This document shows positions 18,609 through 26,779 of a stretch of DNA of 64,000 nt, piece after piece. Below the pieces are notes generated by a model that saw only the letters and a program-made list of their open reading frames with translations, was not told the origin of the DNA and ran no database searches. Position numbers and translations under genes: made by a program. The stretch's first letter is position 1. Each line of letters opens with the position of its first letter. This DNA comes from Mycobacterium sp. 155. GTDB taxonomy: Bacteria > Actinomycetota > Actinomycetes > Mycobacteriales > Mycobacteriaceae. The stretch is from NCBI RefSeq assembly GCF_000373905.1, contig NZ_KB892705.1, positions 1,302,001 to 1,366,000 on the forward strand, written 5' to 3'.

Positions 18609-20606
18609 TCAGTGTGAATGCGGGACGACGTCGACGCGGTCGATCGCGATGTCGGCCACGCTGCCGGTGATCGTGGTGAGCTCGCCCACCAGGATACGGG
18701 CCGCCCCGTTGTCGGTAGCCAGCGTCGACGCGAGATCGTGGATCCGGCGCAGGGCGGCCGACAGTTCGCCGGTGTCCAGGCTCCACGGCACCGCGGGACT
18801 GGGTGGTGCCCCGCGCAACGCCTCGATGTAATCGTCGACCGCGGCGATGAACTCGGAGTCCAGCGCGGACGATGGGTGGGTGGGCAGGCTGTTCTCCAGT
18901 GTGCTGCACGCGCTCGTCACGGCGTTCAACGCGGTGCGGTAGGACCGCAGCCATCGGCGCAGCGCGGGGGAGTCCAGCCGCGCCGCACCCCATGCCGCCT
19001 CGAACGCCGCGCGGGCCCGGAACGCCCGCTGCCAGGCCGCCGACAGTGCTTCGGCCGGGTGGCCCACCTCGTGCACGAACGCCGTGACCACCATCGCCGC
19101 GTAATCGATCTCGGTCATCAGCAACTCGCCGGCGCGCTGGCGCAACCGGATCAGGGCGTGGTCGGGCAGCAGCACGTGGGCCATCACCGCAAGCCCGCCT
19201 CCGATAAGCACCCCGAACAACCGGTCGAGAATTCCCGGCCAGTCCGAGAACCCGCCGACACCCACCGTGAACACCAGGACGGCTCCGATGGCGACGACCA
19301 CCGCGAGATAGCCGTACCTGATCACTCTGTAGGCGATTCCGACGACCACCGTGGCGCAGATCGCCGAGGCCAGCGCATCGGGCTGCCAGAACACCGTCAG
19401 CACCGACGCAGCCAGGATCCCCGCGACGAGCCCGGTCATCCGCCCAGCGCAGCGCGTGTAGGTATGCGCGGTCTCCGGCCGCAGCACGACCACCACCGCC
19501 AAAGCCATCCAGCAGCCGTGCCCCAGCGTGCCGTACCGGGTGGCCGCTACAGCGATCGCGGTGGTCACCGACAACCTGATGGCGTGTCGCAGGATCGGGG
19601 ACGTCCAGGTCAGGTGTGACCGGACGACCGCAGGGGCCGAGGCCAGCGACCCGATCAAGTCCGGCCGGTGCAGCTGCCCGAACCGCAGCACCGCCGCTTC
19701 TCGCAATTGTTCGGAGAAACGATGTGCGCGTGTGGCTTCCGGCCCGGACACGGCAGCCGCGGTGGCGTCGACACGGACCAGCGCATGCTCGGCGTCGCGG
19801 CGTGCGGTGTGGCCGTGGGCTGCGATGGCATCGAGCAGCACCGCTGCCGCGGCCAGCAGCTGCGGCACGCCGTCATCGCGGTCACCGCCCGCCGTCGAAC
19901 GGAACGAGGCCAGACTTGCGGCAAGCCGTTCGGGCAGCCGGTAGCCGCCGTGGTAAGCCCGGGGGCGCTGGCTCACCTGAGAATTGGCGAACACTTCGCG
20001 CAGCCAGGTCATCGGCGCGTCCTCGACATCGGCAGCGCAGTCCGCGGCCACGCTGCGGGCGTCGGCGGCCAGCGACCGGTAGGCGCGGGTCAATCCCTCC
20101 CGTTGGGCCCGCCACCGACGCGGTGGCCGTACCGCGATGAGCCCTGCCTGCAGGAGACCGGTGGCCAGGACCAGGATGGGAGTGAGCAGGATGTCTGCCC
20201 ACGTCGGTGCACTCGCCGGCGCGATCACCAGCAGTGCACTGGCGGCGGAAGCGACCAGGCCGGCATTGGCACCCAGCGACCACTGCATCCCGGCGGCAAA
20301 ACACCACAGTCCGACCACGACGATGAACAGCGCACTGTGCGCGCCACTCAACACCGCGAGCAGTACCACGGCGGCCAACTCGACCGATCCGGTCACCACG
20401 AGGGGCACCCGCCCGCCAGGGCTGCGCTGCAGCGCGATTGCGCCGGCAATCACCCCGGCGCCGAGCGTCCACATGGCTGCGGTGGTCGAGATAGCGTAGA
20501 GCGCCAGCGTGGTGAGCACGAGAGTGCCGATCAGGCTGCGCGCCACCGCGCCCGCGTCGGGAGTGCTCAGCCGCAGCGCGTCGGCTGGTTGTCCACCGGT
20601 CTGCAC
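18609..20606 (-). CDS. FUSC-family membrane protein (aromatic acid exporter-like)
   Basis: A 665-aa inner-membrane protein with two blocks of about five to six membrane spans each (residues 20-155 and 330-470) separated by a cytosolic helical region, plus a C-terminal helical domain (500-640). The second block holds YGTLGHGCWMALAVVVVLRP and RMTGLVAGILAASVL, typical of FUSC/YccS/AaeB proteins thought to export aromatic acids or similar compounds. The GTG at 20606 starts just before the first membrane span; the frame is open upstream but that part overlaps bfd on the same strand and looks random. Confidence 0.85.
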   Translation of the reverse strand: MQTGGQPADALRLSTPDAGAVARSLIGTLVLTTLALYAISTTAAMWTLGAGVIAGAIALQRSPGGRVPLVVTGSVELAAVVLLAVLSGAHSALFIVVVGLWCFAAGMQWSLGANAGLVASAASALLVIAPASAPTWADILLTPILVLATGLLQAGLIAVRPPRRWRAQREGLTRAYRSLAADARSVAADCAADVEDAPMTWLREVFANSQVSQRPRAYHGGYRLPERLAASLASFRSTAGGDRDDGVPQLLAAAAVLLDAIAAHGHTARRDAEHALVRVDATAAAVSGPEATRAHRFSEQLREAAVLRFGQLHRPDLIGSLASAPAVVRSHLTWTSPILRHAIRLSVTTAIAVAATRYGTLGHGCWMALAVVVVLRPETAHTYTRCAGRMTGLVAGILAASVLTVFWQPDALASAICATVVVGIAYRVIRYGYLAVVVAIGAVLVFTVGVGGFSDWPGILDRLFGVLIGGGLAVMAHVLLPDHALIRLRQRAGELLMTEIDYAAMVVTAFVHEVGHPAEALSAAWQRAFRARAAFEAAWGAARLDSPALRRWLRSYRTALNAVTSACSTLENSLPTHPSSALDSEFIAAVDDYIEALRGAPPSPAVPWSLDTGELSAALRRIHDLASTLATDNGAARILVGELTTITGSVADIAIDRVDVVPHSH

Positions 20607-20692
20607 CCGCCCATTCTCGCGCCTGTGCGCCCGGGTAGGTGGCCAACCGCGGTCAAGTGGCGCGAATCGCCTGGGGTGGCGCTGGCCGCAGT

Positions 20693-20968
20693 TCAGGAAG
20701 TGCTTCCGGTCCCGTTGTCCGACGAGGATGCCATGATCTCGCCGCAGAGCCGGGGTGAGGTCTTGCTGCGTGCCGGGCAGCCGTTGAACGGAGTCGGGCA
20801 CCCGTTGGCCTCGTGTGCGGCGATGATCGCGCGGATGGTGCGCCGGCACCGGCCGCAGTCGATGCCTGCGCCGCAGGCATCCGCGATCTGCTTGGACGTG
20901 GTGGCTCCGGCCGCCACAACTTCATTGACCACGTGGCTGGTGACTCCGGTACACATACAGACGAACAT
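20693..20968 (-). CDS. bfd: Bacterioferritin-associated ferredoxin (Bfd-like [2Fe-2S] protein)
   Basis: A 91-aa protein opening MFVCMCTGVTSHVV, with the four cluster cysteines in the order CxC ... CGAGIDCGRC, the BFD-type [2Fe-2S] fold. In Pseudomonas, Bfd passes electrons to bacterioferritin heme so that stored iron is released. Here it lies in the same short region as bfrA. The usual Bfd domain ends near residue 55; a further 36 residues with three more cysteines (NGCPTPFNGCPARS, RLCGE) are unusual. It starts 12 bp after the 221-aa gene and probably shares its mRNA. Confidence 0.9.
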   Translation of the reverse strand: MFVCMCTGVTSHVVNEVVAAGATTSKQIADACGAGIDCGRCRRTIRAIIAAHEANGCPTPFNGCPARSKTSPRLCGEIMASSSDNGTGSTS

Positions 20969-20980
20969 CAGCTCACCGGC

Positions 20981-21646
20981 TCATTCCTGGCCGTCAACGG
21001 TCATGATGTGGGCCAATTTGCCGACGAACAGGCTCGGATAGGCGCCGAAGCCGGCTCGCGTCATCCATTCGGCGGCCGCATCGGGATGGTCGATCCACTG
21101 GCGGGCGCTGATCTCGTCTTCGATCTCCTGCAGGATCATGACTTCTTGCCCGTCGTCGAGCGCCTGGTACACCCACACCTTGCGCACGCCGCTGTTCTCG
21201 AACCGGCCCAGCCCGTCGTGCACCTTGCGCATCAGTGTTGGCACGTCGTCGACCACCGAGACCACCCCGACCACCACCCCGGCCGCGTATTCGTCCGCGG
21301 TTGGCCCGGCCAGGTCGATTTTCTCCACCACCTCCCCGCCGAATATCGGCGGGATGTCTTCGACCCCGGATATGTCGAACCATTCGAAGATGGCCGGTGA
21401 ACGTAATATATCGCGAATTGACCGGGCATTACGGATACCAATGGTCACCAGAACCCGCCCGGGCTCCCAAATCGACGTGTAGAGCACCACGTGATGTGCC
21501 CCGATGGTCAGTAATCTCGAACGATGTTTCTTCATCCATTTCCACATCTGTTCGACATCGTCGAGCCGGAAATCGCAGCTCAAAATGAGCGAGTGCAAAT
21601 CGAACTCACGCATTTCTTCTCGCGATTCCTGTCCGTCGGCCGGCAT
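20981..21646 (-). CDS. Conserved hypothetical protein in the bfd/bfr unit
   Basis: A 221-aa soluble protein with no signal peptide or membrane span and no family I recognise. Two similar-sized halves are seen: residues 12-100 (LHSLILSCDFRL, MWKWMKKHRSRLL, VVLYTSIWEPGRVLVTIGI) and 118-215 (VVVGVVSVVDDVP, RKVWVYQALDDGQEVMILQEI), each with strand-helix-strand character suggesting tandem ferredoxin-like barrels. ATG 21646 directly follows an IdeR-like box; ATG 21613 is an alternative start. It is upstream of bfd, 12 bp apart, and divergent from bfrA, so a role in iron storage or release is inferred from context only. Confidence 0.75.
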   Translation of the reverse strand: MPADGQESREEMREFDLHSLILSCDFRLDDVEQMWKWMKKHRSRLLTIGAHHVVLYTSIWEPGRVLVTIGIRNARSIRDILRSPAIFEWFDISGVEDIPPIFGGEVVEKIDLAGPTADEYAAGVVVGVVSVVDDVPTLMRKVHDGLGRFENSGVRKVWVYQALDDGQEVMILQEIEDEISARQWIDHPDAAAEWMTRAGFGAYPSLFVGKLAHIMTVDGQE

Positions 21647-21647
21647 G

Positions 21648-21666
21648 TTAGCCGAGTCTAACCTTA
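21648..21666. promoter_or_regulatory. IdeR-like iron box between bfrA and the bfd unit
   Basis: TTAGCCGAGTCTAACCTTA matches 14 of 19 positions of the mycobacterial iron box TTAGGTTAGGCTAACCTAA. A weaker half, TTAGGACAGGC (21668-21678), follows in tandem. The box touches the start of the minus-strand gene and lies about 185 bp before bfrA. It could repress the bfd side and activate bfrA when iron is plentiful; this is inference. Confidence 0.6.
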
Positions 21667-21851
21667 CTTAGGACAGGCAGTCCAGTGTTCGAGGTCCGAT
21701 GGGTCGACGGGTTCGACAGGGGCGGGTATTCCGCCCGAAAAATATGCAACTGTACTCAAAATCGGTGCGTCCATCGGGAGTTTCTGCAGTAGATTGGCAA
21801 TGCACGGCAAACAGCAACGCTTGAACAGCCCTCAAGTGCTTAGGAGTGACG

Positions 21852-22331
21852 ATGCAAGGGGATCCGGACGTTCTGAAATTGCTGAATGAGCAATTGACGA
21901 GCGAGCTCACAGCCATTAATCAGTATTTTTTACATTCCAAGATGCAGGACAGCTGGGGATTTACAGAACTGGCCAGTCATACACGCTCGGAATCATTCGA
22001 AGAAATGCAGCACGCAGAGGTGATCACTGATCGTATTCTGCTGTTGAATGGACTGCCGAACTATCAGCGGTTGTCCTCGCTGCGCATCGGGCAGACGTTG
22101 CGGGAGCAATTCGAGGCGGATCTGGCCATCGAATACGAGGTGGTCGAGCGGCTCAAGCCCGGCATCATCATGTGCCGTGAGAAGCAGGACGCCGTGACGG
22201 CCAACCTGTTCGAGAAGATTCTGGGTGACGAGGAAGGTCACATCGACTACCTGGAAACGCAGCTGGAACTCATGGACAAGCTGGGTGATGCGCTCTACGC
22301 CGCGCAGTGCGTCTCCCGGCCGCCGCAGTAA
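21852..22331 (+). CDS. bfrA: Bacterioferritin BfrA
   Basis: Heme-containing ferritin that stores iron in a 24-subunit cage. The 159 aa match the family's usual length. Ferroxidase ligands are E18, E51, H54 and the later pair in GDEEGHIDYLE; M52 is the heme ligand. The ATG at 21852 has AGGAG six bases upstream; an in-frame GTG six bases earlier is less likely. It is divergent from the 221-aa/bfd unit, with an IdeR-like box between. The gene after it is an MFS pump, the same order as Rv1876-Rv1877 in M. tuberculosis. Confidence 0.97.
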   Translation: MQGDPDVLKLLNEQLTSELTAINQYFLHSKMQDSWGFTELASHTRSESFEEMQHAEVITDRILLLNGLPNYQRLSSLRIGQTLREQFEADLAIEYEVVERLKPGIIMCREKQDAVTANLFEKILGDEEGHIDYLETQLELMDKLGDALYAAQCVSRPPQ

Positions 22332-22353
22332 CCTTCAGCCGCCACGCTTGTCG

Positions 22354-22394
22354 CCGCCTCGGATGTCCGGTTCAGTACCGGAGGTCCGAGGCGG
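22354..22394 (+). terminator. Intrinsic terminator after bfrA
   Basis: A 10-bp stem (22354-22363 with 22385-22394) encloses a second 6-bp hairpin and is followed by TTTA. It lies 23 bp after the bfrA stop codon. Confidence 0.8.
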
Positions 22395-22487
22395 TTTACG
22401 TCTGTGTCGCGCCTCACGGTAACTTTCATAGGCAACCTAACGATATGACGTCTGGACCGACTGTCCTGCCGTCGGCGAAAGGATGTC

Positions 22488-24539
22488 ATGACAAGCGCAC
22501 CGACCACCGCGGAACCGCAGCCAAGCAGCGGTGTTCTGCTGAGCCTGCGCCGCCGCAACCTCGTCTTCATCGCGGTGCTGCTCGGCATGTTGCTCGCCGC
22601 CTTGGATCAGACCATCGTGGCGACCGCGCTGCCAACCGTCGTCGCCGATCTCGGCGGCGCGGGCCATCAGTCCTGGGTGGTGACCAGCTATTTGTTGGCC
22701 TCCACGATCGTCACCGCCGTGGTGGGCAAGGTCGGCGACATCTTCGGCCGCAAGGCGGTATTCCAGGCCGCGGTGGTGTTCTTCCTGGTCGGTTCGGTGC
22801 TGTGCGGTGCGTCGGGCTCGATGGCCATGCTGGTGGCGTCCCGTGCACTACAGGGCATCGGCGGCGGCGCGATCATGGTCACCGCCACCGCGCTTATCGG
22901 CGAGGTCATCCCGCTACGTGACCGAGGCCGCTATCAGGGCATGCTCGGCGCTGTCTTCGGAGTCACCACGGTGATCGGCCCGCTGCTCGGCGGGTTCTTC
23001 ACCGATCACCTGAGTTGGCGCTGGGCGTTCTGGGTCAACGTCCCGGTCGGCATCGTGGTATTCCTCGTCGCCGCGGGCACCATCCCGGCGCTGACCCGCG
23101 CCGGCCGTCCGGTAATCGACTACCTCGGAATCATCCTCGTCGGGCTGGGCGCGTCCGGCCTCACGCTGGCCACCAGCTGGGGCGGCGGCGAATACCCTTG
23201 GGCATCGCCGGTCATCATCGGCTTGTTCATCGGGTCGGCGATCGCTCTGGTCGCTTTTGTTCGCGTGGAAACCCGTGCGGCCGAACCGATCCTGCCCATG
23301 CGCCTGTTCGCCAGCCCGGTGTTCTCGGTGTGTTGTGTGCTGTCGTTCATCGTCGGTTTCGCGATGCTCGGCGCGTTGACCTTCATGCCCACGTTCATGC
23401 AGTTCGTCAACGGTGTCTCAGCCACCGAATCGGGGCTGCGCACGCTGCCCATGGTGGCGGGGCTGCTCATCACCTCGACCGGCAGCGGCGCCATCGTCAG
23501 CCGCACGGGCCGCTACAAGATCTTCCCGGTCGCCGGCACCGCGGTGATGACGATCGCGTTCGTGTTGCTGTCCCGGATGGACGCGGCCACGCCCACGCCG
23601 CTGCAGTCGCTGTACCTGTTCATCCTCGGTATCGGCATCGGCATGTGCATGCAGGTGCTCATCCTGACCGTGCAGAACACCGCGAAGTTCGCCGATCTCG
23701 GCGTGGCGACATCTGGCGTGACGTTCTTCCGGACCATCGGCAGCTCCTTCGGTGCGGCCATCTTCGGCTCGCTTTTCACCAACTTCCTGTCGGGTCGCCT
23801 TCCGGGCGCATTGGCGGCTAGTGGTGCGCCGGCAGCGGCCGGGGCCTCGCCCAAGGTGCTGCATGAGCTGCCTGCCCAGGTGGCCGCGCCCATCGTGGAC
23901 GCGTATGCCGGTGCCCTGGGCAACGTGTTCCTGTGCGCGGCACCGGTCGCACTGGTCGGGTTTGTCGTGGCGTTGTTCCTCAAGGAGGTGCCGCTGCAGG
24001 AGATGGATGCGAGCGTGGCGGTCGATCTCGGTGAGGGGTTCGGCATGCCCAGCGCCGAGTCGGCCGAGAAGGTGCTGGAGACCGCGATCAGCAGGCTGAT
24101 GCGTAACTCCCGCGACATCCGGTTACGTACCGTCGCCGGGTCGCCGGGCTGTGAACTCGACGTCGCCAGATTGTGGGCCCTGCTGCAGATCTACCGGCAG
24201 AGCCAGGTGTTCGGCTCGGCCCGGCTCACCGAGATCGCCGAGCGATTACGCGTTCCCCACGAGGTCCTCGAACCCACCTTCGACACGCTGGTCGCCGACG
24301 GGTACGTGCTCCGTGCCGGAGATCAGCTTTGGTTGACGCAGCGCGGGCTGAGCCAGGTTGATGCGGTATCGGCGGCTCTGGTGGGACGGATCGTCGAAAA
24401 GCTGGCCACGTCACCGTCATTCGAGGGAAGACCGGACCGTGATCAGGTCGAGGCCGCGCTCGAGCGCATCGCACACCGGGTGCTGGCGCAGCGGGACTGG
24501 GGTGACGATAATGTGGAGTCGCTTGCGGCCAAGCACTAG
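22488..24539 (+). CDS. MFS drug-efflux transporter (DHA2, EmrB/QacA type) with C-terminal winged-helix-like domain
   Basis: Proton-driven exporter of 683 aa, similar to Rv1877. Residues 20-500 carry 14 membrane spans with LDQTIVATALPTVV in the first, the GDIFGRKAV loop motif and motif C (GAVFGVTTVIGPLLGG). Residues 545-683 are soluble and look like a winged helix: LWALLQIYRQSQ, LTEIAERLRVPHEVLEPTFD, LVADGYVLRAGDQLWLTQRG. Its start follows GTCGGCGAAAGGATGTC (AAAGGA). A terminator separates it from bfrA. Substrates cannot be read from the sequence. Confidence 0.92.
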   Translation: MTSAPTTAEPQPSSGVLLSLRRRNLVFIAVLLGMLLAALDQTIVATALPTVVADLGGAGHQSWVVTSYLLASTIVTAVVGKVGDIFGRKAVFQAAVVFFLVGSVLCGASGSMAMLVASRALQGIGGGAIMVTATALIGEVIPLRDRGRYQGMLGAVFGVTTVIGPLLGGFFTDHLSWRWAFWVNVPVGIVVFLVAAGTIPALTRAGRPVIDYLGIILVGLGASGLTLATSWGGGEYPWASPVIIGLFIGSAIALVAFVRVETRAAEPILPMRLFASPVFSVCCVLSFIVGFAMLGALTFMPTFMQFVNGVSATESGLRTLPMVAGLLITSTGSGAIVSRTGRYKIFPVAGTAVMTIAFVLLSRMDAATPTPLQSLYLFILGIGIGMCMQVLILTVQNTAKFADLGVATSGVTFFRTIGSSFGAAIFGSLFTNFLSGRLPGALAASGAPAAAGASPKVLHELPAQVAAPIVDAYAGALGNVFLCAAPVALVGFVVALFLKEVPLQEMDASVAVDLGEGFGMPSAESAEKVLETAISRLMRNSRDIRLRTVAGSPGCELDVARLWALLQIYRQSQVFGSARLTEIAERLRVPHEVLEPTFDTLVADGYVLRAGDQLWLTQRGLSQVDAVSAALVGRIVEKLATSPSFEGRPDRDQVEAALERIAHRVLAQRDWGDDNVESLAAKH

Positions 24540-24663
24540 AACCTGTTCCGGCGATCGCCCGGTTTGCGGGCTGACAATCGTATCCTCAACTGGCACCGTC
24601 GAATTCGCTGATCTGCATGGCCAGGTCGGAGGGGCGGTGCTGGGGTGAATCGATGACCGGCGG

Positions 24664-25590
24664 TTATATCGGTGCCCAGGCATCCGGCCGGCGGCCGTCC
24701 AGATCGGTGAACCCGTATTGCCTGGCCAGTTCGACTGAGCTGACCGAATGCTGATTCCACCGGGCCCGGGCGGGATCGGCGGCGATGGCGGCGACGCCCC
24801 TGCCGACGAATCGGGGGGTCTCGGATTCGGTGAACCCTGGTGGGGCCATCGGGTAACCGTCGGCGCGTAGCGGATCCAGGGCGGTGCGCCAATTCGCCTC
24901 GGTGACACCGTAGTTGTCCAGCATCATCTCCGAGCGCAACCAGCCCGGGGTGACGGCGACCGCCGTGGCACCGAACACGGCGAGCTCGAAACCGTGACTG
25001 AATGCCAACCGGTTGACCGCATTCTTCACCAGGTCGTAGAACACCGACAAGCGGTAGTTCTCGACATTGAATTCCGTTGTACCATCGGTTATTTCGACTA
25101 GAAGTCCGCCGGTCTTGGTGGTCAACAGGGGCAACAGGCAGTGCGACGTGATCAGATGTGTGTCGAGGCCCAGACGCAAGATGCGCAGTCCGTCGTCGAG
25201 ATCGTGTTGCCACATCGGCTGGCCCCACGTGGCCGGAGCGCCCTTCAGGATCTCGGCGCCCCAGATGTCGTTGACCAGGATGTCGATACTGCCGAAGTCG
25301 CGGTCGAGACGTTCGGCGAGCGCCCGGACCTGCGGGATGTCGAGGTGGTCGACCTGGATCGGGATGCCCGTGCCGCCGACCGCACAGACCAGTTCGGCGG
25401 TCTCCTCGATCGTTTCAGGGCGGTCGTAGTCGGACAGGCGACTGCCGGACACGCTGCTGCGCCCAGTGCAGACCACCGTGGCACCCGCCTCACCCAGTGC
25501 CATGGCGATGCCCCGGCCCGCACCTCGTGTCGCACCCGCGACCACCGCGACACGGCCCCGCAGCGCATTCGGATCCGGCGTCCATACCAT
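24664..25590 (-). CDS. Short-chain dehydrogenase/reductase
   Basis: NAD(P)-dependent oxidoreductase of 308 aa with a Rossmann fold. The cofactor loop is VAGATRGAGRGIA near residue 15, and DILVNDIWG replaces the usual NNAG. The active-site YxxxK is FYDLVKNAV; the catalytic Ser position is ITDGT rather than a plain Ser. The length and the long C-terminal part (PMAPPGFTESETPRFVGRGV) match a subgroup of actinobacterial SDRs. ATG 25590 gives a normal N-terminus; the frame is open 17 codons upstream. It is convergent with the MFS gene. Confidence 0.88.
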   Translation of the reverse strand: MVWTPDPNALRGRVAVVAGATRGAGRGIAMALGEAGATVVCTGRSSVSGSRLSDYDRPETIEETAELVCAVGGTGIPIQVDHLDIPQVRALAERLDRDFGSIDILVNDIWGAEILKGAPATWGQPMWQHDLDDGLRILRLGLDTHLITSHCLLPLLTTKTGGLLVEITDGTTEFNVENYRLSVFYDLVKNAVNRLAFSHGFELAVFGATAVAVTPGWLRSEMMLDNYGVTEANWRTALDPLRADGYPMAPPGFTESETPRFVGRGVAAIAADPARARWNQHSVSSVELARQYGFTDLDGRRPDAWAPI

Positions 25591-25691
25591 CCGATGAGTA
25601 TCGCGCCCGACGGCCGTTGACCACCGCGGTTCAGTGAACACCGCGGTTCAGCATTGTTGCGGTTCAAGCATTACCGCGCATACTGGCGAAG

Positions 25692-26603
25692 ATGACCCCG
25701 CTACAGCGCTACATTGCAGAGGAAATCGCCACCGACCACGTGGACGGCCTGCTGTCCCGGCGCGAGGCTCTGCGCCGGCTGGCCCTCATCGGCATGGGCA
25801 CGGCCGCCGCCACCGCGTTGATCGCCGCATGCAGTGAACAGAAGCCGGCCGGTGGGCCGACAACTTCATCATCACCGACCGCGACGGGTACCACCGAGGC
25901 GCCGCCGGGTTCGGCCGGTGCCTTGCCCACCGCCCCAGTCACCTGGGCGGGTCCGTCCGGCCAACTTCAAGGTGCCTGGGCTGCGGCCCCGCAACCCCGA
26001 GGAGGGGTCCTCGTAGTCCACGAGAACAAAGGACTCAACGACTGGGTGCGTTCTGTCGCAGGACGTTTCGCAGGCATCGGCTACTCGGCGCTCGCGATCG
26101 ACCTGTTGTCGGCCCAGGGGGGAACCGGGGCGTTCGCCGACCCGGCCGGAGCCACCGCAGCGCTGAGCAAGATCACACCCGAAGAGTTCATCGCCAACCT
26201 CAAGTCCGGCGTCGATGAACTCGCTCGCCGCGTCCCCGACCACAAACTCGCCGCCGTCGGCTTCTGTATGGGCGGCGGGCTGGTCTGGCAACTGCTGGCC
26301 GCAGGCACACCCCAACTGGCCGCAGCAGTGCCGTTCTACGGGCCGGCCCCGGACAACCCGGACTTCTCCGGTTCCCGCCAGGCGGCTGTGCTCGCCTTCT
26401 ACGGTGCACAGGATCAACGGGTGACCAGTACTGAGCCCGTGGTCCGCGCTGCGCTCGAAAAGGCCGGCATGGTGCACGACCTCATCACCGAACCCGACGC
26501 CAACCATGCTTTCTTCAACGACACGGGGGATCGCTACAACCCCGCTGCGGCGGCCGACGCCTGGCGCCGCGTCCAGGACTGGTTCAACCAGCACCTCGGC
26601 TGA
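25692..26603 (+). CDS. Tat-exported lipoprotein, dienelactone hydrolase family
   Basis: A 303-aa alpha/beta hydrolase on the outer face of the membrane. The N-terminus has the twin-arginine motif SRREALRRLALIG and a lipobox LIAAC, followed by a Ser/Thr/Pro/Gly-rich linker (50-80). The catalytic triad is Cys in GFCMGGG, Asp in GAQDQRV and His in NHAFFND, as in carboxymethylenebutenolidase. The substrate is unknown. A long perfect hairpin begins 50 bp after its stop. Confidence 0.92.
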   Translation: MTPLQRYIAEEIATDHVDGLLSRREALRRLALIGMGTAAATALIAACSEQKPAGGPTTSSSPTATGTTEAPPGSAGALPTAPVTWAGPSGQLQGAWAAAPQPRGGVLVVHENKGLNDWVRSVAGRFAGIGYSALAIDLLSAQGGTGAFADPAGATAALSKITPEEFIANLKSGVDELARRVPDHKLAAVGFCMGGGLVWQLLAAGTPQLAAAVPFYGPAPDNPDFSGSRQAAVLAFYGAQDQRVTSTEPVVRAALEKAGMVHDLITEPDANHAFFNDTGDRYNPAAAADAWRRVQDWFNQHLG

Positions 26604-26652
26604 TTGCCCGCCGGAGTTCCATCCCGCGCGCCTCGGCACCGCTTTGCCACCG

Positions 26653-26706
26653 CTTTGTCACGCCAGTGTGGCGCTCGACCCCGAGCGCCACACTGGCGTG
26701 ACAAAG
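26653..26706. repeat. Perfect 25-bp inverted repeat (hairpin element)
   Basis: Arms 26653-26677 and 26682-26706 are exact reverse complements around a 4-base loop (ACCC). Just left of it, CACCGCTTTGYCAC occurs twice in tandem (26637-26650 and 26648-26661). It may be a bidirectional terminator or a small dispersed repeat. The homology of the downstream glycosyltransferase begins shortly after it and lacks its N-terminus. Confidence 0.9.
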
Positions 26707-26779
26707 GCTCGCGATAACCGACGAGCCGGACCTGAAACGGGAGTTCAGCGCGTGTGCAGCCAACGGATGGGGCCGTGCC

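Noticed and set aside
19668..21041. 457-codon plus-strand ORF
   Set aside because: It is antisense to the FUSC, bfd and 221-aa genes, has a composition typical of third-position shadows in high-GC DNA, and resembles no protein family.
22421..22439. Possible second IdeR box before the MFS gene
   Set aside because: Only the half AACCTAA matches; 8 of 19 positions agree, which is no better than chance.
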